Counted from the first letter of the stretch, positions 31,281 to 40,536 are shown. The stretch: DNA of 64,000 bases from Paenimyroides marinum (GCF_900108395.1 NZ_FNXE01000013.1:1-64000); one strand, 5' to 3'. Program-made: numbers and translations. The notes: generated by a model from the sequence alone, not told the origin.

Positions 31281-32564
31281 TTGGATCCCGAACCCGTCAC
31301 ATTACAATTACTTTTTTTACTGCTAACAGCTATTAGCTCAGTAATTTCTTTATTTTTTGTTGCATTATTTGCAGCCGTAGAAGTCGCATACTTTTCAACA
31401 ACAAAAATTCGTTACGAACTGCTTTTAAACCATTTTCCCAAAAAAGCGGCGTTATACCAAAAATTATTGGACAAACCCGTTAAACTTCAGGCTACAATAA
31501 ATTTAAGCAACACCCTTTTTAAGGTTCTGTTCTTGTGGAGTTTGTTTGTTTTTTACAATCATTTTTTCTTTATAAATTTCTGGGGTATTGTAATTTTACT
31601 GTGTGCAGGCAGCCTTATTATGGCTTTCTTCGGAGAAATTTATCCGCGAATATACAGTTCAAGGCAATTAAACAAAGTGGTGGTAAAAACCATTCAAATA
31701 GTTTATTTTTTCTGTGGAGTTTTAACCCCTATCACTTGGATTTTTAGAAAAATCAATCGTTTTGTCATTGGGAAAATCGATAAAAAAGATGATTCTTTTT
31801 CTATGGAACAACTTTCGCAGGCTATCGAAATGACCGATTATAACCCATCTAACGAAGATGAACAACGAATTTTAGAAGGAATTGCCTCTTTTGGATCTAC
31901 CGAAGTATCGCAAGTAATGACGCCCCGAATCGACATTTTCGCATTGAGCGACGAGGAGCTTTTTCACGAGATTCTACCTCAAATTATTGAGAAAGGCTAT
32001 TCGCGCATTCCTGTTTATGAAGATAGCATCGACAATATTATAGGAATTCTTTACATTAAAGACCTGATCCCGTTTTTAGACCGAAAAGTTTTTCAATGGA
32101 CCACACTTTTACGCGAACCTTATTTTATTCCCGAAAGCAAGAAATTAGACGATTTGCTGACCGATTTTCAATCAAACAAAAACCATTTAGCTGTGGTGGT
32201 TGACGAATTTGGAGAAACCGTAGGAATTATCTCGTTAGAAGATATTATTGAAGAAATTGTAGGCGAAATTGCCGATGAATTAGACGAAGACGACAAACTG
32301 TATCAGAAATTAAACGCAAATGTTTATATCTTTGACGGGAAAATATCCATTTTAGATTTTTGTCGGATTTTAGATATTGATGAAGAACTTTTTGAAGAAA
32401 ACCGGAAAGACGCTGAATCATTAGGAGGATTTTTACTGGAACAGATTGAAGATTTCCCTAAAACCGATGACGTTATTACGTTTGAAAATTATACTTTTAA
32501 AATTGTAAACATTCATAAACGCAGATTAGAAAAAATTAAAGTTACCATTAATGAAAACGACTAA
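31281..32564 (+). CDS. gldE: Gliding-motility-associated protein GldE
   Basis: The 427-residue membrane protein has a CNNM/DUF21 domain with about three to four membrane segments (residues 8-150), two CBS domains (about 205-330, with VMTPRIDIFAL and VVDEFGETVGIISLEDI.EEIVGEI) and a CorC/HlyC C-terminal domain. In this position before gldD it is GldE, which is required with the GldABDFGHIJ set for gliding and T9SS function. It starts with TTG (LDPEP read as MDPEP), matching the family start; no ATG is nearby. It overlaps gldD by 14 bases. Confidence 0.92.
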   Translation: MDPEPVTLQLLFLLLTAISSVISLFFVALFAAVEVAYFSTTKIRYELLLNHFPKKAALYQKLLDKPVKLQATINLSNTLFKVLFLWSLFVFYNHFFFINFWGIVILLCAGSLIMAFFGEIYPRIYSSRQLNKVVVKTIQIVYFFCGVLTPITWIFRKINRFVIGKIDKKDDSFSMEQLSQAIEMTDYNPSNEDEQRILEGIASFGSTEVSQVMTPRIDIFALSDEELFHEILPQIIEKGYSRIPVYEDSIDNIIGILYIKDLIPFLDRKVFQWTTLLREPYFIPESKKLDDLLTDFQSNKNHLAVVVDEFGETVGIISLEDIIEEIVGEIADELDEDDKLYQKLNANVYIFDGKISILDFCRILDIDEELFEENRKDAESLGGFLLEQIEDFPKTDDVITFENYTFKIVNIHKRRLEKIKVTINEND

Positions 32565-33114
32565 CTTTTTAACAACCGCAGTAATTATACTTTCTTTAGC
32601 AAGCTGCAAAGAAGACGCCATTCCTAAACCCGACGGTTTTTTAAGTCTGGAATATCCCGAAGCTGCTTACGAAAGTTATTCGTACCCAAACAGTAGCTTT
32701 AAGTTCGATAAAAACAAAGCGGCGGTCATTCAACCCGAAGAAAATTTTTCTTTTAAGATTGATTATCCAAATATGAAAGCAAGCATCTATATGAATTACC
32801 GACCGGTTGAAAACAATTTGGATTTGCTTTTAAAGGATGCTCAAAAACTAACCTACGAACATATTGTAAAAGCCGATGGTATCCAGGAATCGATTTACGA
32901 ACATCCTGAAAAAAACGTTTACGGAATGTTTTACCGGGTTATTGGCGATGCGGCAACAAACGTACAGTTTTACGCTACCGACAGCACAAAAAATTTTGTT
33001 GTTGGAACGCTTTATTTTTACACAAAACCCAATTTTGATTCTATTTATCCCGCTACAAAATACATCGAAGACGATATGAAAATAATTATAGAATCGTTAG
33101 AATGGACGAAATAA
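32551..33114 (+). CDS. gldD: Gliding-motility lipoprotein GldD
   Basis: The 187-residue lipoprotein (lipobox LASC, Cys19) has the GldD body: PDGFLSLEYPEAAYE, the aromatic SYPNSSFKF and DYPNMKASIYMNYRP, and MFYRVIGDAATNVQFYATDSTKNFVVGTLYFYTKPNFDS. In Flavobacterium johnsoniae GldD is essential for gliding and T9SS. It is translationally coupled to gldE. It fits with the T9SS cargo found elsewhere in the window. Confidence 0.95.
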   Translation: MKTTNFLTTAVIILSLASCKEDAIPKPDGFLSLEYPEAAYESYSYPNSSFKFDKNKAAVIQPEENFSFKIDYPNMKASIYMNYRPVENNLDLLLKDAQKLTYEHIVKADGIQESIYEHPEKNVYGMFYRVIGDAATNVQFYATDSTKNFVVGTLYFYTKPNFDSIYPATKYIEDDMKIIIESLEWTK

Positions 33115-33144
33115 AAAAAAGGTTCCTGATAAATTTCGGGAACC
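33113..33144 (-). terminator. Terminator of the M20 peptidase gene
   Basis: GGTTCC (33121-33126) pairs with GGAACC (33139-33144). The minus strand continues with eight T. The plus strand lacks a T-run, so it is a poorer terminator for gldD. Confidence 0.7.
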
Positions 33145-33172
33145 GTAAAAACATATATAAATCCTGTTATTA

Positions 33173-34561
33173 TTAAGAAGACATTTCTGTAAAATACTTG
33201 TAAAATAACGGAATGGTTTCAATACCTTTCAGATAATTGAAAATGCCGTAATGCTCATTTGGTGAATGAATGGCATCAGAATCCAAACCAAATCCCATCA
33301 TGATTGTTTTTGATTTCAATTCTTTTTCAAATAATGCCACAATGGGAATAGAACCGCCTGAACGAACCGGGATTGGCGTTACACCAAAAGTATCGGTATA
33401 TGCTTTGGCAGCTGCCTGATAACCGATAGAATCGATAGGCGTTACATATCCCTGCCCCCCATGATGTGGTTTAACTACTACTTTTACAGATTTTGGAGCA
33501 ATGCTTTCAAAGTGTTTTTTAAATAATTCGGTAATTTCTTCCCAATCCTGATTAGGCACCAATCGCATTGAAATTTTAGCAAAAGCTTTTGATGCAATAA
33601 CTGTTTTTGCCCCTTCGCCTGTGTATCCGCCCCAAATTCCGTTAACATCTAACGTTGGACGAATAGAATTGCGTTCGTTGGTTGTGTATCCAGCTTCGCC
33701 ATGGATTTCATCGATATCCAAAGCCTTTTTATAATCATCTAATGAAAAAGGGCGTTTTGCCATTTCATCACGCTCTTCTCTTGACAATTCTTCCACCTTA
33801 TCATAAAAACCAGGAATAGTAATTCGATTGTTTTCATCATGTAATGAAGCAATCATTTTTGTAAGAATGTTGATTGGGTTTGCTACCGCACCTCCGTATA
33901 ACCCTGAATGAAGGTCGCGGTTTGGTCCGGTTACTTCTACCTCAACATAACTTAATCCGCGTAAACCTGTAGTAATTGATGGTTGTGTGTTTGATATCAT
34001 TCCTGTATCTGAAATCAAGATCACATCATTTTTTAATTTTTCCTGATTGCGTTCTACGAACCAAGCCAAAGACGCCGAGCCTACTTCCTCTTCGCCTTCA
34101 ATCATAAATTTTACGTTACAAGGCAACGTGTTTGTCTGCATCATTAATTCCAACGCTTTAACGTGCATGAACATTTGCCCTTTGTCATCGCAGGCACCAC
34201 GAGCAAAAATAGCTCCGTCCGGATGAATGTCCGTTTTCTTGATTACAGGCTCAAATGGCGGAGAATCCCAAAGCTCGATAGGATCTGCTGGTTGCACGTC
34301 ATAATGACCGTAAACCAAAACGGTTGGTAATTTACCATCGATTATTTTTTCACCATAAACAATGGGATAACCAGGAGTTTCGCAAATCTCAACGGTATCA
34401 CAGCCGGCTTTTACTAAAAAATCTTTTACTTTATCAGCGGTATTTAATACGTCTTGGGAATAGGCACTATCTGCACTAACCGAGGGTATTTTTAACAAGT
34501 CAATTAACTCATTAATAAAACGTTCCTTATTTTGTTGAACGTATTTTTTTATTATTTCCAT
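33173..34561 (-). CDS. M20-family dipeptidase
   Basis: The 462-residue metallopeptidase has the M20 motifs: VYGHYDVQP (metal His and catalytic Asp), ARGACDDKGQ (bridging Asp), MIEGEEEVGS (catalytic Glu and metal Glu) and a late metal His in SPNEHYG. A dimerisation lid lies at about 215-330. There is no signal peptide, so it is a cytosolic dipeptidase or related hydrolase. The tRNA-Leu gene lies divergently upstream. Confidence 0.9.
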   Translation of the reverse strand: MEIIKKYVQQNKERFINELIDLLKIPSVSADSAYSQDVLNTADKVKDFLVKAGCDTVEICETPGYPIVYGEKIIDGKLPTVLVYGHYDVQPADPIELWDSPPFEPVIKKTDIHPDGAIFARGACDDKGQMFMHVKALELMMQTNTLPCNVKFMIEGEEEVGSASLAWFVERNQEKLKNDVILISDTGMISNTQPSITTGLRGLSYVEVEVTGPNRDLHSGLYGGAVANPINILTKMIASLHDENNRITIPGFYDKVEELSREERDEMAKRPFSLDDYKKALDIDEIHGEAGYTTNERNSIRPTLDVNGIWGGYTGEGAKTVIASKAFAKISMRLVPNQDWEEITELFKKHFESIAPKSVKVVVKPHHGGQGYVTPIDSIGYQAAAKAYTDTFGVTPIPVRSGGSIPIVALFEKELKSKTIMMGFGLDSDAIHSPNEHYGIFNYLKGIETIPLFYKYFTEMSS

Positions 34562-34693
34562 TATTTTAAATTGAACATTTCTGATTTACTCAACAAATAT
34601 AAATATAAAAAAATAATGTTTTTTTATTGTGTAATAAAATTCCATTCGTATATTTGCACTCGTCTTACAAGAACAAGAGGTTCTTCCAAAGCC

Positions 34694-34775
34694 GCGGGTG
34701 TGGTGAAATTGGTAGACACGCCAGACTTAGGATCTGGTGCCGCAAGGTGTGTAGGTTCGAGTCCTATCACCCGCA
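34694..34775 (+). tRNA. tRNA-Leu (anticodon UAG)
   Basis: The acceptor arms GCGGGTG (34694-34700) and CACCCGC (34768-34774) pair fully, with discriminator A34775. The anticodon arm CCAGA-CTTAGGA-TCTGG puts TAG at 34728-34730, reading CUA and other CUN codons. A long variable arm (TGCCGCAAGGTGT) and the TTCGAGTCC loop fit a class II tRNA-Leu. CCA is not encoded. Confidence 0.97.
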
Positions 34776-34777
34776 CA

Positions 34778-34813
34778 AACCTCTAATTCAAATTGAATTA
34801 GAGGTTTTATTTT
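34778..34813 (+). terminator. Terminator after tRNA-Leu
   Basis: AACCTCTAATTCA pairs with TGAATTAGAGGTT across a 3-base loop (34778-34806), followed by TTATTTTA. Confidence 0.85.
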
Positions 34814-34874
34814 AACTCAGATTAATCAGTATTACTACTATAAATTATACCAGTAATATTTTCAACAACTAATG

Positions 34875-34882
34875 TATCTTTG
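34875..34882 (+). promoter_or_regulatory. -7 box of the AsmA-like gene
   Basis: TATCTTTG, a full TAnnTTTG match, lies 21 bases before the ATG at 34904. No clear -33 is seen. Confidence 0.6.
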
Positions 34883-34903
34883 CAGAAAATTTAAGCTGTT
34901 GAA

Positions 34904-37900
34904 ATGAAAATCAAAAAAATAATACTATATTTTATCATTGTTTTTTCTCTCTTGATAGGCTGTGTTTTAATAGCACCGCAGCTGTTTAAAAAACAAATAG
35001 AAAATGCTGTAAAAAATGCTACCACAGAATTTGTTACTACTCCGGTAAATTTTACCGACTTAAATGTATCGTTTTTTACTAATTTCCCAAATTTAAGTGT
35101 TTCGTTAACAGATTTAAGCATCAAAGCTCCTAAAGAATTTGGAGATCTTAAAACCGTTGAAAGCAATTCGGTTGATTTAGGTATCGATTTATTCAGTCTG
35201 TTTTCAGATCAAATTAAGTTTACAAAACTGTATGTAAACGAAGGAAAATTTAATGTGGTAACCGATAGTTTGGGCAATTTTTCGTTTGCTATTTTTAAAT
35301 CTTCTGATGAACCTTCTACCAACAGCTCCTTTTCTTTGGCATTGAACAAAATTTATATTAAAAACACCGACGTATTGTATCAAGACAATCAATCGAAAAT
35401 AAAAATTGAAACTAAAAATACCAATATTAACGGAAACGTTCAGGTTACCGACAAATACATTAATTTTGAAACCAATGCCGATATAAATTCACTGTTTTTT
35501 GGGATAGATAAAAGCATTTTGGTTGATCACAAACCATTAAAAGGTTCTATTAATACCAAAGTAAATTTAGAGCCAATTTCTGTTGAATTTAAAGAAAGTA
35601 ACTTGCTCTTGGCGAATTTCCCTTTAAATATATTAGGAAATGTGGTGGTTCTTGAAAAGGGAATCGATTTTAATTTAAATGTAAAATCAAACAACGCATC
35701 GCTGGAAAATCTGTTTTCGCTTGTGCCGCAAGAATATCAAAAATGGTATGACGGTATGACGTTTAAAGGAACGTCCAACATTCATTTATTACTAAAAGGA
35801 TTGATGCAAGACAGCATTTCAAATCCCGATTTAAACATTAAGCTTGATATCGCCAATGGATCAATTGCTGCCAAACAGTTTCAAAACATTCCGGTTGAAA
35901 ATTTGCATACAAAAACCGAACTGAACCTACCGCAATTAAATCCTGATTCGTTAACGGTTAACATTCCTGAATTTGCGTTTAATCTGGGTAAAGGATCTGT
36001 AAAAGGCAAAGCTTTGTACAAATTCCCTATGTTTGTTGATACCGGTTTAAATGCCGATTTAAATGTTACACAATTGTGGCAAACGCTTGCCATTTCAGGT
36101 ATGCAACTAAAAGGTGATGTTGTTTTAAACGGAACAGCGAAAGGAAATTACACAACGCGTTCACGTAAAAATACGCAGGGAACTGAAATTACAGAAATTG
36201 TTGAAATTCCTACGTTTAACGTTCAGGCAAACTGGACAAACGGTTATTTTAAATGGGCAGAAATGCCTTTGTCAATTGATAATTTTTCGTTTGATTTAAA
36301 TGCCGAAAACACCAACGGAAACTATAAAACCACAAAAGCTGATATTAAAAACATTGATATTAAAACAACTAATGATTACGTGAAAGGCAGATTAAAAATT
36401 GATAATTTAATTGATTTTAATACTGATACCGATTTGCAGGTTTTTGTGAATCTGGCTAACATTAAAGAAATTTTTCCAATTAAAGAAGTCGATTTTGGTG
36501 GACAGCTAACCATTAATACCAAAGCAAAAGGCAGGTTAGATTTAGATCGCAACAAAATTCCTGTAACAACATCCATCATCAAGCTTAAAAACGGTTATTT
36601 GCGTTATAACAGCCTGCCCGATTTACCTTTAGAAAATATAGATTTAGAAACACATATTTCATCGCCACGAGGTTCTTTGAACGATTTGCACATAAATGTA
36701 CTGCCCATTTCGTTTGTTTTGGTCAACGAGCCTTTTAAAGTAGATGCCAATTTATTTAATTTCAACAATTTATCATTTAACATTGGAACAAAAGGAAAGC
36801 TAAATCTTGGCAATTTGTACAAGGTTTTTGCAATTGAAGGATTAAGTGTTTCGGGACAGTTGGAAACCGATGTGAAATTGAAAGGAAAAGGCGGAGCAGA
36901 CGATGCTTCGTCTATAAATAACCGTGGATTTGTGCTGTTGAAGGATATTCATATAAAATCGGAATTTTTCCCGCACGATTTTGTTTTTACCGAGGGTAAG
37001 TTCAAATTCTATAAAAAGAAAATGGTTTTAGAAAACGTAAAAATGAATTATGCCAAACAGCAGTTTATTTTAAATGGTGGTTTAGAAAATTATATAAATT
37101 ATTTTTTAACACCGAACGCCACATTAAAAGGTAATTTAAATGTTACATCAAAATTCATCGATGTCAATTCGTTTATGTTTGGTTCTTCATCATCTGAAAA
37201 CACAAGTTCTCTTGCAAGTAATTCTGCCACAAGTGTGCTCTTAATTCCAGATAAGATTGTTTTTGATTTAACAGCCAATGCTCAAAAAGTAAAATTCAAC
37301 GATTTGATACTTGATCATTTAAGTGGCGTTTTAAAAATATACGATCAAAAATTAGCCTTGCACGAAGCTAAATTTGGTTTAATTGATGCAGAATTTAATG
37401 TAAACGCAACGTATCAGCCTGTCAGTACCAAACGAGCTTTATTTGGATTTGATATTGATGCGCAAAATTTTGATATTCAAAAAGCCTATAATCAATTAAC
37501 GTTGTTCAGAGAAATGGCACCCGCTGCAGAGAAGGCTTCCGGTCAGGTTTCTTTAAAATATCAGCTACAAGGAACTTTGAATCAGGAAATGTATCCAGAC
37601 ATGAAAACGATTAAAGGTGCCGGTGATTTAATTTTAGAGAATATTCAGTTTCAAGGTTTCAAACTTTTTAATTCAGTTGCCAAAGAAACCAAAACAGATG
37701 CCTTGCACGATGCCAATGTGAAAAATGTAGTGGTAAAGACATCTATTGAGAACAATGTAATGACTATTGAGCGTACAAAATTTAAGATAGCCGGTTTTAG
37801 ACCCCGCGTGGAAGGTCAGGTTACATTAGACGGAAAAATGAATATTGGTATGCGTTTAGGCTTGCCTCCTTTCGGTATTATTGGTATTCCCATTACAGTC

Positions 37901-38026
37901 AAAGGCACCAGCGATCATTTTGATATCAAGTTAGGTACATATACGAATGAAGATTTAGACGAAACAGATGAGGATTATGAAGCCTATAAAATATCGATTG
38001 ATACTACTGCAGTTGTAAATCCTTAA
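34904..38026 (+). CDS. AsmA-family envelope protein
   Basis: The 1040-residue protein has one N-terminal membrane anchor (residues 6-26) and a long periplasmic region of repeated beta segments, with the AsmA N-terminal pattern (LNVSFFTNFPNLSVSLTDLSIKAP) and the AsmA-like C-terminal region (about 860-1010: GQVSLKYQLQGTLNQEMYPDMKTIKGAGDLILENIQFQGFKLF...). AsmA/TamB/YhdP-type proteins form bridges moving phospholipids between membranes, so a lipid-transport role is inferred by family. It is a single gene. Confidence 0.88.
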   Translation: MKIKKIILYFIIVFSLLIGCVLIAPQLFKKQIENAVKNATTEFVTTPVNFTDLNVSFFTNFPNLSVSLTDLSIKAPKEFGDLKTVESNSVDLGIDLFSLFSDQIKFTKLYVNEGKFNVVTDSLGNFSFAIFKSSDEPSTNSSFSLALNKIYIKNTDVLYQDNQSKIKIETKNTNINGNVQVTDKYINFETNADINSLFFGIDKSILVDHKPLKGSINTKVNLEPISVEFKESNLLLANFPLNILGNVVVLEKGIDFNLNVKSNNASLENLFSLVPQEYQKWYDGMTFKGTSNIHLLLKGLMQDSISNPDLNIKLDIANGSIAAKQFQNIPVENLHTKTELNLPQLNPDSLTVNIPEFAFNLGKGSVKGKALYKFPMFVDTGLNADLNVTQLWQTLAISGMQLKGDVVLNGTAKGNYTTRSRKNTQGTEITEIVEIPTFNVQANWTNGYFKWAEMPLSIDNFSFDLNAENTNGNYKTTKADIKNIDIKTTNDYVKGRLKIDNLIDFNTDTDLQVFVNLANIKEIFPIKEVDFGGQLTINTKAKGRLDLDRNKIPVTTSIIKLKNGYLRYNSLPDLPLENIDLETHISSPRGSLNDLHINVLPISFVLVNEPFKVDANLFNFNNLSFNIGTKGKLNLGNLYKVFAIEGLSVSGQLETDVKLKGKGGADDASSINNRGFVLLKDIHIKSEFFPHDFVFTEGKFKFYKKKMVLENVKMNYAKQQFILNGGLENYINYFLTPNATLKGNLNVTSKFIDVNSFMFGSSSSENTSSLASNSATSVLLIPDKIVFDLTANAQKVKFNDLILDHLSGVLKIYDQKLALHEAKFGLIDAEFNVNATYQPVSTKRALFGFDIDAQNFDIQKAYNQLTLFREMAPAAEKASGQVSLKYQLQGTLNQEMYPDMKTIKGAGDLILENIQFQGFKLFNSVAKETKTDALHDANVKNVVVKTSIENNVMTIERTKFKIAGFRPRVEGQVTLDGKMNIGMRLGLPPFGIIGIPITVKGTSDHFDIKLGTYTNEDLDETDEDYEAYKISIDTTAVVNP

Positions 38027-38066
38027 TTAAAAGATCGTTTAAATTCGTACACTATTAAAAAATAAA

Positions 38067-38074
38067 TATCTTTG
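38067..38074 (+). promoter_or_regulatory. -7 box of the HMA lipoprotein gene
   Basis: TATCTTTG lies 23 bases before the ATG at 38098, the same box sequence as before the AsmA-like gene. Confidence 0.6.
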
Positions 38075-38097
38075 TAATCTATTAAATAGTCATAAAT

Positions 38098-38634
38098 ATG
38101 AAAACATTAAAAGGAATATCGTTAGTATTTGTGGCTGCCGTTTTTATGGTAAGCTGTAAACAAACATCAAACGAACAAAAAGAAACCCCTGTTAACCAAA
38201 CAGAAACAACCTCTGTTACCGATATTAGCGGAACCATGCAAAAAGCTACTTTTCAGATAGAAGGTATGTCATGTGCAATTGGTTGTGCAAAAGTTATTGA
38301 AGGCAAATTAGCGAAAATGGAAGGCATTCAAAATGCCAAAGTTGATTTTGATTCTAAAACTGCTACATTAGAATTTGACAATGCTAAGCAAAATACAGAA
38401 TCTATCAAAAAAATGGTTGAAGAAATTGCAAACGGTGCTTATAAAGTAGAAAACATGTCGGTTGTTAAAGATTTAGCCATGGTTGACCAAGATGATAAAA
38501 CCACACAGAAAAAATGCTGTTCTTCTCATAAAGACGGAAAATCTTGTGGTGATAAAAAAGCGACCAATGATAAAAAAGGTTGCTGTAAAGACAAAAAAGC
38601 AAAAAAGGATACCCCTAAACAAAATATAATTTAA
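38098..38634 (+). CDS. Heavy-metal-associated-domain lipoprotein with Cys-rich tail
   Basis: The 178-residue protein has a lipoprotein signal (lipobox MVSC, Cys20), a linker, and one HMA domain (about 48-120) starting ATFQIEGMSCAIGCAKV. The metal motif is CxxxC rather than the canonical CxxC, a form seen in Bacteroidota relatives. After the domain comes a Lys- and Cys-rich tail (about 140-178) with CCSS, SCGD and GCCKDKK. A metal-binding role (copper, zinc or similar) in the envelope is likely; no transporter is adjacent. Confidence 0.85.
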   Translation: MKTLKGISLVFVAAVFMVSCKQTSNEQKETPVNQTETTSVTDISGTMQKATFQIEGMSCAIGCAKVIEGKLAKMEGIQNAKVDFDSKTATLEFDNAKQNTESIKKMVEEIANGAYKVENMSVVKDLAMVDQDDKTTQKKCCSSHKDGKSCGDKKATNDKKGCCKDKKAKKDTPKQNII

Positions 38635-38640
38635 AACTTA

Positions 38641-38686
38641 TTTCCATAAAAAATCCGCTAAAAAGTTAGCGGATTTTTTATGGAAA
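38641..38686. terminator. Long terminator hairpin after the HMA lipoprotein gene
   Basis: TTTCCATAAAAAATCCGCTAA and its reverse complement (38641-38661, 38666-38686) form a 21-bp perfect stem with a 4-base loop. T-runs inside the arms allow termination in both directions, so it can also serve the convergent small gene at 38777. Confidence 0.85.
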
Positions 38687-38776
38687 TTTTTAAACCGATA
38701 TTAACTATGAGGTTTAAATTCATTTTGTTAAATCTCATAGTTTCTAATTTATTTAGCCTTTACAATAAAGCGGTTG

Positions 38777-39049
38777 TTACTCTGCAACCTGAACACTATC
38801 ATTTGCTACTGCTGACGTTTCTTCTACAGTTGTTTCGGTTTCAGCTACCGGAATGTTTTTAACAATTGGCTGCTCAGGCGACAATTCTTCTTCTATAATA
38901 GCTGTGGGTGCATTTTTAGCCGGTGTTGGTTCAAATACTGCACTATCACAACTTCTGTGTAAAAAGAAAATTAACACAACTCCTAACGTTAAAGGGATAA
39001 GGCTGTATTTAAATACGTTTCCGCTTTTGTCTTGACCGTTATTACTCAT
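38777..39049 (-). CDS. Small single-pass membrane protein related to the OmpA protein linker
   Basis: The 90-residue protein starts GQDKSGNVFKYSLIPLTLGVVLIFFLHRSCD, closely matching residues around the membrane segment of the OmpA-family protein encoded just upstream (QKDKSGNMLKYILLPLLLGVILIFFLYRGCN). After the membrane segment it has an acidic Pro/Glu/Thr-rich tail (PIVKNIPVAETETTVEETS) and no further domain. It has its own -7 box at 39092-39099 and follows the terminator of the OmpA gene. It looks like a partial duplicate that kept a start, anchor and linker. Function unknown. Confidence 0.75.
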   Translation of the reverse strand: MSNNGQDKSGNVFKYSLIPLTLGVVLIFFLHRSCDSAVFEPTPAKNAPTAIIEEELSPEQPIVKNIPVAETETTVEETSAVANDSVQVAE

Positions 39050-39091
39050 AATATTTATACTTTTTTATAATCTCTAAATAATAAAACTTCG

Positions 39092-39099
39092 CAAATATA
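39092..39099 (-). promoter_or_regulatory. -7 box of the small membrane protein gene
   Basis: The minus strand reads TATATTTG 42 bases before the ATG at 39049. Confidence 0.6.
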
Positions 39100-39153
39100 C
39101 TATCTTTTTTCAGCATATATTAATTAGTTCGGTATAAAAATTAAAATAATCAT

Positions 39154-39184
39154 AAAAAAACCACTCTAAAAACATTTAAAGTGG
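39154..39184 (-). terminator. Terminator of the DUF937-OmpA gene
   Basis: CCACT (39161-39165) pairs with AGTGG (39180-39184), and the minus strand continues with seven T. The stem is short. Confidence 0.6.
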
Positions 39185-39215
39185 CTCTCTTCCATCAAAA
39201 CAGTAAACGAACCAT

Positions 39216-40472
39216 TTAATTTCTTACACTTACAGCTACCTTTCTGTCGGTAACTCTCAATTCTTCTGAGGCATCTGCAGGATGTACTGCAAATTCAGAT
39301 CCATAGCCTTCTGCACCAACAACCTGATTATCCAAACCTTTATCGGCTAAAAACTTTTTAACAGCTTCGGCACGGGCAGTCGAAATTCTTTTATTTACAG
39401 TTTCATCACCTGTTTTATCGGTATATCCGCCAATTTTAATTTTTACATCGGGATAAGCTGCTAAAATTTTAGCTATATTTTCTAACTGTACCTGTGATTC
39501 AGGTAAAATATTTGCCGTTCCCGTTTCAAAATTCAAATCGTCAAAATTAAACCAAATATCCTTTAACTGGTCTTCGGTCATTGTCTTATAATCACCCTTA
39601 TTCAAAAAAGCAATCAACTGATCTTCAATACCGTTGGCATATCCGTTTAATTTCAACTGATCGTTAACCACAATTTCTTTAGTTACCTTAGTGGTTATAA
39701 CAGTGGTATCTGTATCGTTCTGAACCGTATCTGTAACAATTCTTTCCTGTACCACCTGCTCTTTATTACATCCGCGGTATAAAAAGAAGATTAAAATCAC
39801 ACCTAAAAGCAATGGCAGTAAAATGTATTTTAACATATTACCACTTTTATCTTTTTGTGGACCGTCATAAGGTGAATCTTTTGTTTTAAACTGATTTTCC
39901 TCGTTATTATTCACCACATTATTAATATTTGCATCGGCTGAATGATGCTCTTCTTTATGAACGGGAGCGGGTTCATTTTCCACAGCCTTTAAAAAGCCAA
40001 ACGATCCGATACCTGCCGGAATCATTGCTTCTAAAGAACTTAAATTACTACTTAAAACATCTTTTATTGATGACAAATCGAAATTTACGTTTAAATCTTT
40101 AAAGTAATCGATGATACCTAAAAAGGCGGTGTTTAAAACAGACTGAGATGAGGTATCGGAAATATTAGAAAAGCCCGCAATTTGGTTAACAAATTCTTGT
40201 TTGTCGTTTCCTAAAAATCCATCTAAAAGAGTATTTGTTTTATCGAACTTGTAATCATAGTCATCAGATGTTGAAAAAACATTCTGTACTTCCGTAAACA
40301 TTCCCCTTAAATACGCATCGCCTTTGTGATACATTTTTAAAAGCAATGCCGGAATTGCCACGTCAAAAGCATTATTTACTGCTTCTTCTGACTCGTTTGT
40401 ACTTAATCCCAAACTTGATATAAAGGTCGGTGAGATGTACTGTTTGATTTGATTTACTAAAGGATTTTCCAT
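39216..40472 (-). CDS. DUF937-like and OmpA-domain membrane protein
   Basis: The 418-residue protein has a helical N-terminal domain (about 1-165) like DUF937 (paired helices, AFDVAIPALLLKMY..., VLNTAFLGIIDYF), a linker, a membrane segment (about 212-230, ILLPLLLGVILIFFLYRGC), and a C-terminal OmpA peptidoglycan-binding domain (about 305-418, FETGTANILPESQVQLENIAKIL...IGGYTDKTGDETVNKRIS.ARAEAVK). With a single membrane pass the N-terminal domain would be cytosolic and the OmpA domain periplasmic. No signal peptide is present. Its promoter lies at 40494-40525. Confidence 0.85.
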   Translation of the reverse strand: MENPLVNQIKQYISPTFISSLGLSTNESEEAVNNAFDVAIPALLLKMYHKGDAYLRGMFTEVQNVFSTSDDYDYKFDKTNTLLDGFLGNDKQEFVNQIAGFSNISDTSSQSVLNTAFLGIIDYFKDLNVNFDLSSIKDVLSSNLSSLEAMIPAGIGSFGFLKAVENEPAPVHKEEHHSADANINNVVNNNEENQFKTKDSPYDGPQKDKSGNMLKYILLPLLLGVILIFFLYRGCNKEQVVQERIVTDTVQNDTDTTVITTKVTKEIVVNDQLKLNGYANGIEDQLIAFLNKGDYKTMTEDQLKDIWFNFDDLNFETGTANILPESQVQLENIAKILAAYPDVKIKIGGYTDKTGDETVNKRISTARAEAVKKFLADKGLDNQVVGAEGYGSEFAVHPADASEELRVTDRKVAVSVRN

Positions 40473-40493
40473 AACAATTAAATTTTATGTGAT

Positions 40494-40525
40494 TAAAGGT
40501 ACATTTATTTAATTAATTATCAAAA
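40494..40525 (-). promoter_or_regulatory. Promoter of the DUF937-OmpA gene
   Basis: On the minus strand TTTTTG (ending at 40521) is followed after 19 bp by TACCTTTA (40501-40494), one mismatch from TAnnTTTG. Confidence 0.6.
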
Positions 40526-40536
40526 AGTTAACCTTA

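Noticed and set aside
38680-38862. 60-residue plus-strand ORF after the HMA lipoprotein gene
   Set aside because: It begins inside the terminator stem and runs antisense to the small membrane-protein gene.
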